Source: JBHHYN01 sp046757565 (GTDB lineage Bacteria; Pseudomonadota; Gammaproteobacteria; Eutrophobiales; Eutrophobiaceae). Taken from it: 15,363 nucleotides of DNA. The stretch covers positions 1-15,363 of the forward strand of contig JBHHYN010000065.1 of NCBI GenBank assembly GCA_046757565.1, read 5' to 3'. This document shows, piece after piece, positions 7,226 to 15,300 of this stretch. Each line of letters opens with the position of its first letter. The stretch's first letter is position 1. The notes beneath the pieces were generated by a model. It ran no database searches, was not told the DNA's origin, and saw only the letters and a program-made list of their open reading frames with translations. Position numbers and translations under genes: made by a program.

Positions 7226-7324
7226 CTCCTGTTTCGTTCATCCTTGCAATGGAACCAGTCTCATTATTAATCATTGACCCCGGGTTCTTTCGATATTTCC
7301 ACAATCGCTATGCGCGAATATAAC

Positions 7325-9121
7325 ATGGAACAGATGCGGAATTTTTCCATCATTGCCCATATTGATCATGGCAAATCAACGCTTGCCGATCGATTTATCC
7401 AGCTATGTGGTGGTTTGAGCGAGCGTGAAATGCTCGACCAGGTCCTTGACTCGATGGATATTGAGAGGGAGCGTGGTATTACCATTAAATCACAAAATGT
7501 TACCCTGGAATACAAAAGCCGTGACGGTCAGATATATCTTCTAAATCTCATCGATACCCCCGGGCATGTGGATTTCAGTTATGAAGTATCCCGCTCACTC
7601 TCTGCTTGCGAAGGAGCGCTCCTCGTTATCGACGCCGCTCAGGGTGTTGAAGCCCAGAGTGTAGCAAACTGTTTTACCGCCATTGAAAACGATCTTGAAG
7701 TAATCCCGGTGCTGAATAAAATTGATCTGCCCTCTGCGGATCCGGACCGGGTCATACAGGAAATAGAAGAGATTATCGGCATAGATGCCGATAATGCTGT
7801 CAGAGTCAGCGCTAAAACCGGTCAGGGTGTTCCCGTTCTTCTGGAGCAACTCATTCAGCGCATACCCCCCCCACAGGGCGACCATGATGCGCCGTTTAAG
7901 GCGTTGATTATCGATTCATGGTTTGATAATTACCTGGGGGTCGTTTCACTGGTTCGAGTCATTGATGGCCATATCGGGACCGGACAGAAAATACGGGTAA
8001 TGTCAACGAGACAGGAATATGAAATCAATGAAGTGGGTGTCTTTACCCCGAAACGGACACCCAAAGAGCGACTGCATGCAGGTGAAGTAGGTTATGTCGT
8101 AACCGGGATGAAGGACATTCATGGCGCCCCCGTTGGTGATACGCTGACATCGAGTAAAAATCCGTCATCGAAAGCGTTGCCCGAATTTCAAAAAATCAAG
8201 CCGCGGGTATTTGCCGGTCTATTCCCGGTGGATTCCAGTGACTATGAATCCTTCCGTGATGCCCTGGCAAAACTCAGGTTGAACGATGCGGCCTTGCATT
8301 ACGAACCTGAAACCTCTGAGGCGTTGGGTTTTGGTTTCCGTTGCGGTTTTCTCGGCATGCTGCATATGGAGATAATCCAGGAACGGTTGGAACGTGAATA
8401 TCATTTGAACCTGATTACTACAGCACCTACGGTCATTTATGAAGTGGTCACCACGGATGGCGCGGTAACCTATATTGATAATCCTGTAAAACTTCCTCCT
8501 GTTGACAGGATCAGGGAGATACGCGAGCCTGTTATCCGCGCCGATATACTGGTGCCACAGGAATACATCGGAAATGTCATTGCCCTGTGTATCGAGAAAC
8601 GGGGAGAACAGAAGAAATTGCAATACCTTGGCAAACAAATCTCATTGGCATTTACTATGCCGATGAATGAAGTCGTACTGGATTTTTTTGATCAGTTAAA
8701 ATCAGTCAGCCGCGGTTATGCTTCATTCGATTACCGGTTTGTCGAATATCAACCCACCCGGCTGGTAAAGCTGGATATCCTTATTAATACTGAACGGATC
8801 GATGCATTATCATGCATTGTTCATCAGGATCTGGCACAACGCCGTGGGCGTGAGTTGACTGATAAAATGAAGGAATTTATACCCAGGCAGATGTATGAAG
8901 TCGGCATTCAGGCGGCCGTCGGTTCCAGGATACTTGCCAGACAAACAGTCAAGGCATTGCGCAAAAATGTTACGGCAAAGTGTTATGGCGGAGACATTAC
9001 CCGGAAGCGCAAATTACTGGAAAAACAGAAAGCAGGCAAAAAACGAATGAAGCAATTCGGGTCAGTGGAGATCCCTCAAAAAGTGTTTATGGCCATTCTC
9101 CATGTAGGAAAAGGTGGTTAA
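7325..9121 (+). CDS. lepA: Translation elongation factor 4 (LepA)
   Basis: LepA/EF4 is a ribosome-binding GTPase implicated in initiation, ribosome assembly and back-translocation. From the ATG at 7325 the protein has 598 residues, against 599 in E. coli, and begins MEQMRNFSIIAHIDHGKST. The GTPase motifs are complete: G1 AHIDHGKS at 11-18, G2 RGITIKSQ at 50-57, G3 DTPGH at 77-81, G4 NKID at 131-134, and G5 SAKTG at 162-166. The EF4-specific C-terminal domain is present, with GGDITRKRKLLEKQKAGKKR near the end and the last strand ending in IPQKVFMAILHVGKGG. The frame is open upstream to a TTG at 7274, and another ATG lies at 7310; neither has a better ribosome site, and family alignment favours 7325. 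lepB follows after 92 bases, as in many proteobacteria. An eight-C run at 7865-7872 lies within the gene. Confidence 0.98.
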   Translation: MEQMRNFSIIAHIDHGKSTLADRFIQLCGGLSEREMLDQVLDSMDIERERGITIKSQNVTLEYKSRDGQIYLLNLIDTPGHVDFSYEVSRSLSACEGALLVIDAAQGVEAQSVANCFTAIENDLEVIPVLNKIDLPSADPDRVIQEIEEIIGIDADNAVRVSAKTGQGVPVLLEQLIQRIPPPQGDHDAPFKALIIDSWFDNYLGVVSLVRVIDGHIGTGQKIRVMSTRQEYEINEVGVFTPKRTPKERLHAGEVGYVVTGMKDIHGAPVGDTLTSSKNPSSKALPEFQKIKPRVFAGLFPVDSSDYESFRDALAKLRLNDAALHYEPETSEALGFGFRCGFLGMLHMEIIQERLEREYHLNLITTAPTVIYEVVTTDGAVTYIDNPVKLPPVDRIREIREPVIRADILVPQEYIGNVIALCIEKRGEQKKLQYLGKQISLAFTMPMNEVVLDFFDQLKSVSRGYASFDYRFVEYQPTRLVKLDILINTERIDALSCIVHQDLAQRRGRELTDKMKEFIPRQMYEVGIQAAVGSRILARQTVKALRKNVTAKCYGGDITRKRKLLEKQKAGKKRMKQFGSVEIPQKVFMAILHVGKGG

Positions 9122-9138
9122 TCTCTTTGGGTTTAATT

Positions 9139-9158
9139 CCCCGCAGCTTGCTGCGGGG
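9139..9158. repeat. REP-like GC-rich palindrome between lepA and lepB
   Basis: CCCCGCAG (9139-9146), CTTG loop (9147-9150) and CTGCGGGG (9151-9158) form a perfect 8-base-pair stem with a four-base loop. It starts 17 bases after the lepA stop and ends 55 bases before lepB. The 3' flank (TAGTTTATCAG) is not a uniform T-run, so an intrinsic terminator is weak on the plus strand. On the minus strand the flank GGAATTAAACCC is no better. The form and position fit a REP-type element or mRNA-stabilising hairpin that tunes lepB against lepA. I see no second copy in the window. Confidence 0.6.
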
Positions 9159-9213
9159 TAGTTTATCAGATAAAAATACAATGATGTGATTCTCATTAAC
9201 TAAAGGTCTTTAT

Positions 9214-10023
9214 ATGAATTTTGATTTTTCTGCATTGCTGGTATTACTCACATTTCTCAGTGGCATTATCTGGGCAGTCGATGCCTGGATCTTTGCGCCA
9301 CGGCGCAAGGCCTCGGAGGAAATAACTGAACCCCGTGATGAAAAACCCGGGGCGGTCACTAAAGAACCTCTGCTGGTAGAGTATGCCCGTTCGTTTTTCC
9401 CTATATTCTTTATTGTCCTGATCCTTCGCTCGTTTATCGTGGAGCCATTCAGAATACCTTCTGCCTCAATGATGCCGACCCTGCTTATCGGTGATTTTAT
9501 CCTGGTCAACAAGTACGATTACGGCATCAGACTACCGGTTATTCATACAAAAATAATCAATAACGGCAAGCCGCAACGCGGTGACGTGATCGTTTTTCGT
9601 TATCCCAGGGACCCGAGCATTCCCTTTATTAAACGGATAATCGGCGTGCCGGGTGACCATATCTCATATTACGACAGGACTTTATACATCAACGATTCGC
9701 CCATGAAGCAGGTGCTCAGAGGGAGGTTTAAAGGTCAGGGGGCAGGCACTATGATGGATGGTGCGTCCCTGCGGGAAGAGCTGCTTGGGGACGTAGCGCA
9801 CCAAATTCTGGTTGACCCAAACCGCTATTCCGGCAACTTTGAAGTCGTAGTGCCAAAAGGAAAATACTTCGTTCTTGGCGATAATCGCGACAATAGTAAG
9901 GACAGCCGATATTGGGGGTTCGTACCGGATCAGAATCTGGTCGGCCACGCATTCATGATCTGGATGAACTGGGATTGGAAAAATGGTGGCATAAACCCGA
10001 AACGAATTGGTACCATTATATAA
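9214..10023 (+). CDS. lepB: Signal peptidase I
   Basis: LepB cleaves signal peptides from exported proteins at the periplasmic face of the inner membrane. The 269-residue protein has two N-terminal transmembrane helices, about residues 6-27 and 59-75, joined by a charged cytoplasmic loop. The Ser-Lys dyad is visible: S85 in IPSASMMPTLLIGD, and K140 in PFIKRIIGVPGD. The conserved GDNRDNSKDSRYWG is at 222-235. Length and topology match the gammaproteobacterial form, though it is shorter than E. coli LepB (324). The ATG at 9214 is well supported by AAAGG at 9202-9206 with 7-base spacing. The hairpin upstream separates it from lepA, and the DUF4845 gene follows after 30 bases. RseB and MucD, encoded nearby, are expected to be among its substrates. 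Confidence 0.97.
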   Translation: MNFDFSALLVLLTFLSGIIWAVDAWIFAPRRKASEEITEPRDEKPGAVTKEPLLVEYARSFFPIFFIVLILRSFIVEPFRIPSASMMPTLLIGDFILVNKYDYGIRLPVIHTKIINNGKPQRGDVIVFRYPRDPSIPFIKRIIGVPGDHISYYDRTLYINDSPMKQVLRGRFKGQGAGTMMDGASLREELLGDVAHQILVDPNRYSGNFEVVVPKGKYFVLGDNRDNSKDSRYWGFVPDQNLVGHAFMIWMNWDWKNGGINPKRIGTII

Positions 10024-10053
10024 ATTCATGAACCTTGTAGGGGGGCCGTAGCA

Positions 10054-10467
10054 ATGAAAATGATGCAGACAAATCAGCGTGGCATAACATTTATAGGGCT
10101 GTTATTCATATTCGGGTTCATTGCCATCGTCGTCCTGTTTGCTCTCAGGGCATTTCCACTCTATAACGAAAAAATGCAGGTGATATCTGCGATGAATTCG
10201 ATTACGCAACGGCCGGATGCCGCAAAAATGTCAGTCAGGGAGGTTCGGAAATACTTCCTGCGGAATATCGAGGCCACGACCAACATTCAACGATTTACCG
10301 ATCAATCCGTGAAGAAACTCGTTATGGTGGAAAAACCCGGGAAAAAGGGCCAGCCAAAACTCCTGCATGTCCACTACCAGGCGACCAATAAGCTGATTTC
10401 GGATCTGCAATTACTGCTTGAATTCGATAAAAAGATGGAATTGAGAGGCCCGGCCACCAGTGAATAA
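10054..10467 (+). CDS. DUF4845 single-span membrane protein
   Basis: This 137-residue protein matches the DUF4845 family found between lepB and rnc in many beta- and gammaproteobacteria. Its function is unknown. A short positively charged N-terminus (MKMMQTNQRG) precedes one hydrophobic helix at about residues 11-32, with the remaining domain probably periplasmic. The sequence NQRGITFIGLLF looks like a type IV prepilin leader (basic residues, Gly, then a hydrophobic helix) but lacks the usual Glu at +5. The rest is a mixed, Lys-rich domain without known catalytic residues. The ATG at 10054 has a strong G-rich ribosome site (GGGGGG at 10040-10045). Its stop overlaps the rnc start by 8 bases, implying coupled translation. 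Its constant neighbours suggest a link to secretion or RNA processing, but this is only context. Confidence 0.88.
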   Translation: MKMMQTNQRGITFIGLLFIFGFIAIVVLFALRAFPLYNEKMQVISAMNSITQRPDAAKMSVREVRKYFLRNIEATTNIQRFTDQSVKKLVMVEKPGKKGQPKLLHVHYQATNKLISDLQLLLEFDKKMELRGPATSE

Positions 10468-11143
10468 TATGCCCATCGGTCTGGCAAAAAAAATTGGCTA
10501 TAAATTTAAAGATGAAACCCTGTTGAATACTGCCTTAACCCACCGCAGTTCCGGTAAAAACAATAATGAGCGGCTTGAGTATCTGGGCGATGCAATATTA
10601 GGATTAATCATCGCCGAAACCCTTTATCATCGATTTCCAGCACAACCCGAAGGTGTACTTACGCGGCTCCGTGCCGCTATGGTCAGGCGGGAAACCCTGG
10701 CAAATCTCGCCCGTAGCCTTGAAATCGGGGACCACCTGAAACTCGGGACCGGGGAGAAGAGGGCAGGTGGATGGCGCCGTGACTCAATTCTATCCAATGC
10801 CATGGAGGCCGTTATCGGGGCATTGTATCTCGATTCCGATTTTGACCGATGCAGGCGGTTCGTCCTGGATCTTTATGCCGATCTGCTTTCCGATCTGTCT
10901 CTGGAAAATATAGGTAAAGACCCAAAAACTGCATTACAGGAATATTTACAGGCCAGAAAATTGCAACTGCCCAGCTATCAGGTTATCGCTGAAGAGGGGG
11001 AGGCACACCTCCGTGAGTTTACCGTGGAATGCAGTATCGATGGCCTTGACAAGAAGATCATTGCCCAGGGTAAAAGCAAACGCACGGCAGAGCAATCAGC
11101 AGCAAGAAAGGCGCTTGATCTGCTGCAACCGGAGAACGGATAA
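10460..11143 (+). CDS. rnc: Ribonuclease III
   Basis: RNase III cuts double-stranded RNA, notably the 30S rRNA precursor. The 227-residue protein matches E. coli (226). The catalytic domain spans about residues 1-148 and contains the signature NERLEYLGDAIL at 36-47, with E37, E40 and D44. The second acidic cluster reads LSNAMEAVIG at 111-120: E116 corresponds to E. coli E117, but the position of D114 is Asn113. The C-terminal double-stranded RNA-binding domain is at about 154-223 (DPKTALQEYLQ; KSKRTAEQSAARKAL). The GTG at 10460 is preferred because GAGAGG (10443-10448) lies 11 bases before it; an ATG at 10469 is possible. Overlap with the DUF4845 gene and an 11-base gap to era support one operon, the usual rnc-era arrangement. 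Confidence 0.97.
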   Translation: MNNMPIGLAKKIGYKFKDETLLNTALTHRSSGKNNNERLEYLGDAILGLIIAETLYHRFPAQPEGVLTRLRAAMVRRETLANLARSLEIGDHLKLGTGEKRAGGWRRDSILSNAMEAVIGALYLDSDFDRCRRFVLDLYADLLSDLSLENIGKDPKTALQEYLQARKLQLPSYQVIAEEGEAHLREFTVECSIDGLDKKIIAQGKSKRTAEQSAARKALDLLQPENG

Positions 11144-11154
11144 CTGTTGCGGCT

Positions 11155-12051
11155 GTGATGACTGATGGATTCCGGTGTGGACATGTGGCGATTCTTGGCC
11201 GGCCCAACGTGGGTAAATCAACCTTATTAAACAGAATCGTTGGTCAGAAGCTTAGCATCACTTCCAGTAAACCCCGGACTACCCGCTGGCATTTGATAGG
11301 GATAAAGACGACAGCCGAATCGCAGGTTATCTACGTCGATACACCTGGATTACAAAACAGCTATTACGACGGCCTCAACCGGCATATGAGAAGGGAGGCC
11401 ATTAATTCCATGTTATATGTGGATGTCATCGTCTTTATGGTCGAGGCATTGCAGTGGACAGAAATGGATGCACAAGTCCTGAAGATGATTGGCGAAACGA
11501 AATTCCCGCTGTTGCTGGTCATCAATAAGATCGATAACATCCGAAACAAGAGTGATCTTTTACCTTTTATTAAAAGGATGTACGCCAGGAGGCATTTTAC
11601 ACAGGTGTTGCCTGTTTCTGCACGCACAGGAGATAACCTGGACGCATTCGAAAGAACGGTTTTATCGCTACTCCCGGAAGCTCAGGCGGAATTCCCAGAG
11701 GATCAACTCACTGATCGGAATGAGCGTTTTTTTGCCGCCGAATTCATCAGAGAAAAATTAACCCGGAAAATGGGGAAGGAAATTCCCTACAAAATATCAG
11801 TGACTATAGACCTGTTTGTTCTTAAGGGGGAGGTCCTGCATATTCATGCGATTATCTGGGTTGCAAACGAAAGTCAGAAAAAGATCATCATAGGCAGTGA
11901 TGGCGCCGTTCTGAAAAAGGCAGGGGAACAGGCGAGGAAGGACATGGAGGCGATGTTCGGTCACAGGGTATTTCTGCAAACCTGGGTGAAGACAAAAAAG
12001 AAGTGGTCTGAAGATATCAAGGCGTTGCAACAGCTTGGTTATGAACGCTGA
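11155..12051 (+). CDS. era: GTPase Era
   Basis: Era is an essential GTPase that binds the 3' end of 16S rRNA and helps mature the 30S subunit. The 298-residue protein (E. coli 301) contains G1 GRPNVGKS at 15-22, switch residues PRTTR at 40-44, G3 DTPG at 62-65, G4 NKID at 124-127 and G5 SAR at 155-157. The C-terminal KH domain covers about 205-285, with its turn IIIGSDGAVLKKAGEQARKD at 244-263 and the Era-typical ending LQTWVKTKKKWSED. The frame starts GTG-ATG at 11155/11158 without a clear Shine-Dalgarno sequence. The closeness to rnc suggests coupling to upstream translation. Its place between rnc and recO is the classical proteobacterial order. Confidence 0.98.
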   Translation: MMTDGFRCGHVAILGRPNVGKSTLLNRIVGQKLSITSSKPRTTRWHLIGIKTTAESQVIYVDTPGLQNSYYDGLNRHMRREAINSMLYVDVIVFMVEALQWTEMDAQVLKMIGETKFPLLLVINKIDNIRNKSDLLPFIKRMYARRHFTQVLPVSARTGDNLDAFERTVLSLLPEAQAEFPEDQLTDRNERFFAAEFIREKLTRKMGKEIPYKISVTIDLFVLKGEVLHIHAIIWVANESQKKIIIGSDGAVLKKAGEQARKDMEAMFGHRVFLQTWVKTKKKWSEDIKALQQLGYER

Positions 12052-12067
12052 ACTTTGAACCAATACT

Positions 12068-12781
12068 GTGAAAGTTCCCCTTAATCCCTGTTATATACTG
12101 CACCAACGCGCATACCGGGAAACGAGTCTAATCCTGGAAGTGTTTTCGCGTGAACATGGAAGACTCTCGCTCGTTGCCAAAGGGGCAAAAAGGGGGAAAG
12201 CCGGCATCCGGAATTTAATGCAAGTAACTCACAGGCTCGCTGTTGCCTGGAGCATCCGGAGCCAAATGGGAACGTTGACGGCAATAGAGCCAGATGGCCC
12301 CACTTGCAATCTTCGCGGCCGTTGGCTCATTGCTGCGTTTTACCTGAACGAATTACTGATGAGGATGTTACATCGGCACGAATCACATCCGGAACTGTTT
12401 GACGCCTATCATACAGCGCTAACTCGTCTTGCCGGTCAGGAGGCAGAGCAAGCCACGTTAAGGATCTTTGAAAAGAATTTATTACGTTCCCTGGGTTACG
12501 GGTTGATACTCGATCACGATGTGGCCTCGGGCAAATTAATCGATAATGACCGGGACTATAACTACCAGCTTGACTACGGACCCATGACAACTGTCCCTTC
12601 AGTGGCCGAGCATGTAAAAATATCCGGTCGCACACTGAATGCGCTGAGTGAAGAGACATTGGAGGATGAGGATTCGTTGCAGGAGGCAAAACTTCTGTTA
12701 CGCTTCACGCTCAAAAGGCATCTGGGGACAAAGCCTCTGGCGAGCAGAGTACTCTATCAGTCCTATTTAAAAACCTTGTAG
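12068..12781 (+). CDS. recO: DNA repair protein RecO
   Basis: RecO works with RecR (and RecF) to load RecA on SSB-coated single-stranded DNA in gap repair. The 237-residue protein has an N-terminal OB-fold at about 1-80 (ILHQRAYRETSLILEVFSRE; GRLSLVAKGAKRGK) followed by the helical RecO domain (YLNELLMRMLHRHESHPELF at about 92-111; IFEKNLLRSLGYGL) and the family's C-terminal LGTKPLASRVLYQSY. Only two cysteines occur, so the zinc finger of Deinococcus/Gram-positive RecO is absent, as in E. coli. It starts with GTG 16 bases after era and has no visible ribosome site, suggesting low or coupled translation. A T8 run at 12799-12806 follows the gene but has no strong stem before it. Confidence 0.95.
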   Translation: MKVPLNPCYILHQRAYRETSLILEVFSREHGRLSLVAKGAKRGKAGIRNLMQVTHRLAVAWSIRSQMGTLTAIEPDGPTCNLRGRWLIAAFYLNELLMRMLHRHESHPELFDAYHTALTRLAGQEAEQATLRIFEKNLLRSLGYGLILDHDVASGKLIDNDRDYNYQLDYGPMTTVPSVAEHVKISGRTLNALSEETLEDEDSLQEAKLLLRFTLKRHLGTKPLASRVLYQSYLKTL

Positions 12782-12829
12782 AATTGGGTGGAGGCGGCTT
12801 TTTTTTGAGCCTGCTGACGAGATGATGAC

Positions 12830-13564
12830 ATGACACAATCGATACTACTGGGCGTCAATATCGACCATATTGCCACACTCCGGCAGTCGCGTCTGACCCG
12901 TTATCCGGAACCGGTCCAGGCAGCGCTGGTTGCGGAACAGGCCGGGGCCGATTCGATAACCGTCCATCTGCGTGAAGATCGGCGTCATATCCAGGAACGT
13001 GATGTCTTCATGTTAAAAGATATCCTGTTGACACCCATGAACCTGGAGATGGCGGTAACGGATGAGATGTTATCCATTGCAGAAAAACTCGGCCCGGAAT
13101 TCTGCTGCCTGGTGCCGGAACAACGGCAAGAGTTGACGACAGAAGGTGGCCTGGATGTTGTCGGGTTGATGGGACCAGTTAAAGAGGCATGCCTGCGGCT
13201 GAAGGCAGCGGGGATCCGGGTATCACTGTTTATCGATGCGGATGCCGGGCAGATTGAGGCGGCCTGGGAGGCAGGCGCCGCGGTAATTGAAATCCATACA
13301 GGCCATTTTGCAGATGCCGGTAACAGTCATGAGAGAGAAAACGAATTGAACAGGATCATTGACGGGGCTGCCATCGGCACCAATCTGGGTCTCCAGGTGA
13401 ATGCAGGACACGGGCTTAACTATCAAAACGTGCAAGCAATTGCCGGGATTCCGCAGATACATGAACTCAATATCGGTCACGGAATTATCGCCCGGGCCGT
13501 TTTCACCGGTCTGCATGAGGCGGTCAGGGAGATGAAACGATTGATGCTGGCAGCGCGGCGTTGA
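12830..13564 (+). CDS. pdxJ: Pyridoxine 5'-phosphate synthase
   Basis: PdxJ joins 3-amino-2-oxopropyl phosphate and 1-deoxy-D-xylulose 5-phosphate to give pyridoxine 5'-phosphate, the last ring-forming step of the DXP-dependent vitamin B6 pathway. The 244-residue TIM barrel (E. coli 243) starts LLGVNIDHIATLRQSR. The catalytic residues fit the E. coli ones with an offset of one: H46 in TVHLREDRRHIQERD, E73 in NLEMA, and H194 in NAGHGLNYQN. The phosphate-binding ELNIGHGIIARA is at 212-223. The ATG at 12830 has a modest GAGATGATGAC ribosome region. The recO-pdxJ pairing is the common arrangement. acpS, which often follows pdxJ, is not present; prfC comes next after about 97 bases. Confidence 0.98.
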   Translation: MTQSILLGVNIDHIATLRQSRLTRYPEPVQAALVAEQAGADSITVHLREDRRHIQERDVFMLKDILLTPMNLEMAVTDEMLSIAEKLGPEFCCLVPEQRQELTTEGGLDVVGLMGPVKEACLRLKAAGIRVSLFIDADAGQIEAAWEAGAAVIEIHTGHFADAGNSHERENELNRIIDGAAIGTNLGLQVNAGHGLNYQNVQAIAGIPQIHELNIGHGIIARAVFTGLHEAVREMKRLMLAARR

Positions 13565-13661
13565 ATACGATACTATAAACAAACGTAGCGGCCAGTCCAG
13601 GCTGTATTATTCGTCCTTGATATCTCTTATTTCTCCCATTGTATGAATGGTAACCACTGTT

Positions 13662-15233
13662 ATGTCTGATCAGATAAGTGCCGTGACACGCAGACGCACG
13701 TTTGCCATTATTTCCCATCCTGACGCCGGCAAAACGACGGTCACGGAGCAATTACTCTACTACGGTGGCGCCATTCAGCTTGCCGGCACGGTAAAAGCCA
13801 GGAAGTCGGCCAGGTATGCCGCCTCCGACTGGATGCAAATGGAAAAAGAGCGGGGCATCTCCATCACCAGTTCAGTTATGCAGTTCGTCTATCAGGACAA
13901 GGTAATTAATTTACTGGATACCCCGGGGCATGCGGATTTTTCAGAGGATACTTACCGGACGCTTACGGCTGTCGATTCAGCGCTCATGGTGATCGATGTC
14001 GCCAAGGGCGTAGAGCAGCGTACCATCAAGCTTATGGAGGTATGCCGCCTGCGTGATACACCCGTCATTACGTTTATCAACAAACTGGACAGGGAAGGCA
14101 AGGATGCGATTGGATTGCTGGACGAGATCGAGCAGCAGCTCACTATACACTGTGCTCCGATCACCTGGCCCATTGGCATGGGCACTCACCTGCTGGGCAT
14201 TTACCATTTTGCAGAGGATGAAATCCGACTGTACCGGAAAGGAAACGGTCATAAACATGCAACAATTCAGGGATTGATCAGCCAGGAAGCGAAATCAAAA
14301 TTAGGGACCCAATATGCTCCACTGATTGAAGAGATTGAGCTTGTCAAAGGGACCTGTCCCGAATTTGATTTGGGCGCCTATCTGACCGGTGCACAGACAC
14401 CGGTATTTTTCGGTACAGCCTTACACAATTTTGGTGTTGCTGAATTTCTGCAATACCTGGTCAACTATTCCCCTGCTCCCTTACCGAGAAACGCAGTAGA
14501 ACGCCGGGTTGAGCCAATGGAAAATAAGTTCAGTGGCTTTGTATTCAAGATCCAGGCGAATATGGATCCTGCGCATCGGGACCGGGTTGCCTTTGTCAGG
14601 ATCTGCTCCGGCCAGTACCGGAAAGGGATGAAGTTACACCATGTCAGATCGGGAAAAAGCATGCAGGTCTCCAACGCCTTGACCTTTATGGCCGGAGACC
14701 GGCAACAGGCCGAGCAGGCATGGGTCGGTGATATACTGGGACTGCATAACCATGGCACCATCCAGGTGGGCGATACCTTTACCCAGGGGGAAAGCCTCTC
14801 TTTCACAGGTATTCCCCATTTTGCGCCGGAGTTATTCCGCCGTGTCCGTATCAAAGACCCATTGAAAGCAAAGGCATTGCTGAAAGGACTGGTCCAGTTG
14901 GGTGAAGAGGGTGCGGTCCAGTTTTTCCGGCCATTGAACAGTAATGACCTCATTCTTGGGGCCGTGGGGATGTTGCAATTTGATGTGGTTGCATGGCGGT
15001 TAAAGGAGGAATATGGCGTGGAATGCAGTTATGACACCATCCCCGTCATCACAGCGCGCTGGGTGCAATGCGATGAGGCGAAACAACTGCAGGAATTTAA
15101 AAACAGGCTTTCTGAAAACCTGGCGCTGGATGGCGCCGGACATTTGACCTATCTGGCCCCGAGCAGGATCAACCTGGATCTGACCATGGAACGCTGGCCG
15201 GATATTGTCTTCCATGCAACGCGCGAACATTAA
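13662..15233 (+). CDS. prfC: Peptide chain release factor 3
   Basis: RF3 is a GTPase that recycles RF1 and RF2 from the ribosome after peptide release. Starting at the ATG at 13662 the protein has 523 residues (E. coli 529). The GTPase domain shows G1 SHPDAGKT at 18-25, the switch stretch EKERGISIT at 61-69, G3 DTPGH at 86-90 and G4 NKLD at 140-143. The RF3-specific features SDWMQMEKERGISIT, FSEDTYRTLTAVD and FVFKIQANMDPAHRDRVAF are almost as in E. coli. These set it apart from EF-G and LepA. The C-terminus ends in FHATREH, matching the family end. An earlier in-frame ATG at 13647 would add five residues; neither start has a strong ribosome site, and family length does not decide. It is probably transcribed apart from pdxJ or as a weak distal gene. 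Confidence 0.97.
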   Translation: MSDQISAVTRRRTFAIISHPDAGKTTVTEQLLYYGGAIQLAGTVKARKSARYAASDWMQMEKERGISITSSVMQFVYQDKVINLLDTPGHADFSEDTYRTLTAVDSALMVIDVAKGVEQRTIKLMEVCRLRDTPVITFINKLDREGKDAIGLLDEIEQQLTIHCAPITWPIGMGTHLLGIYHFAEDEIRLYRKGNGHKHATIQGLISQEAKSKLGTQYAPLIEEIELVKGTCPEFDLGAYLTGAQTPVFFGTALHNFGVAEFLQYLVNYSPAPLPRNAVERRVEPMENKFSGFVFKIQANMDPAHRDRVAFVRICSGQYRKGMKLHHVRSGKSMQVSNALTFMAGDRQQAEQAWVGDILGLHNHGTIQVGDTFTQGESLSFTGIPHFAPELFRRVRIKDPLKAKALLKGLVQLGEEGAVQFFRPLNSNDLILGAVGMLQFDVVAWRLKEEYGVECSYDTIPVITARWVQCDEAKQLQEFKNRLSENLALDGAGHLTYLAPSRINLDLTMERWPDIVFHATREH

Positions 15234-15280
15234 TCCTTATAGTTTTAGTTTGATTTAAATCCCCATCAGATTAATCAATC

Positions 15281-15300
15281 ATCAGTAATGTATTACTGAT
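15281..15300 (+). other. AT-rich hairpin downstream of prfC
   Basis: ATCAGTAAT (15281-15289) and ATTACTGAT (15292-15300) are exact inverse complements separated by GT. The stem could hold about seven to eight pairs with a small loop. It lies 48 bases after the prfC stop. The bases after it (AAATTTACAAAAATT) are not a T-run on the plus strand, so rho-independent termination is doubtful; on the minus strand the flank is also not T-rich. It may be an operator for a gene beyond the window, or an mRNA 3'-end hairpin. Confidence 0.35.

Noticed and set aside
7274..7324. TTG-started N-terminal extension of LepA
   Set aside because: It adds 17 residues not found in the family. The ATG at 7325 gives the same N-terminal length as E. 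coli LepA.
12787..12807. T8 run after recO as an intrinsic terminator
   Set aside because: The preceding GGTGGAGGCGGC has no nearby complementary arm; only a 4-base GGCT/AGCC pair flanks the T-run itself, which would put the T-run in the loop.
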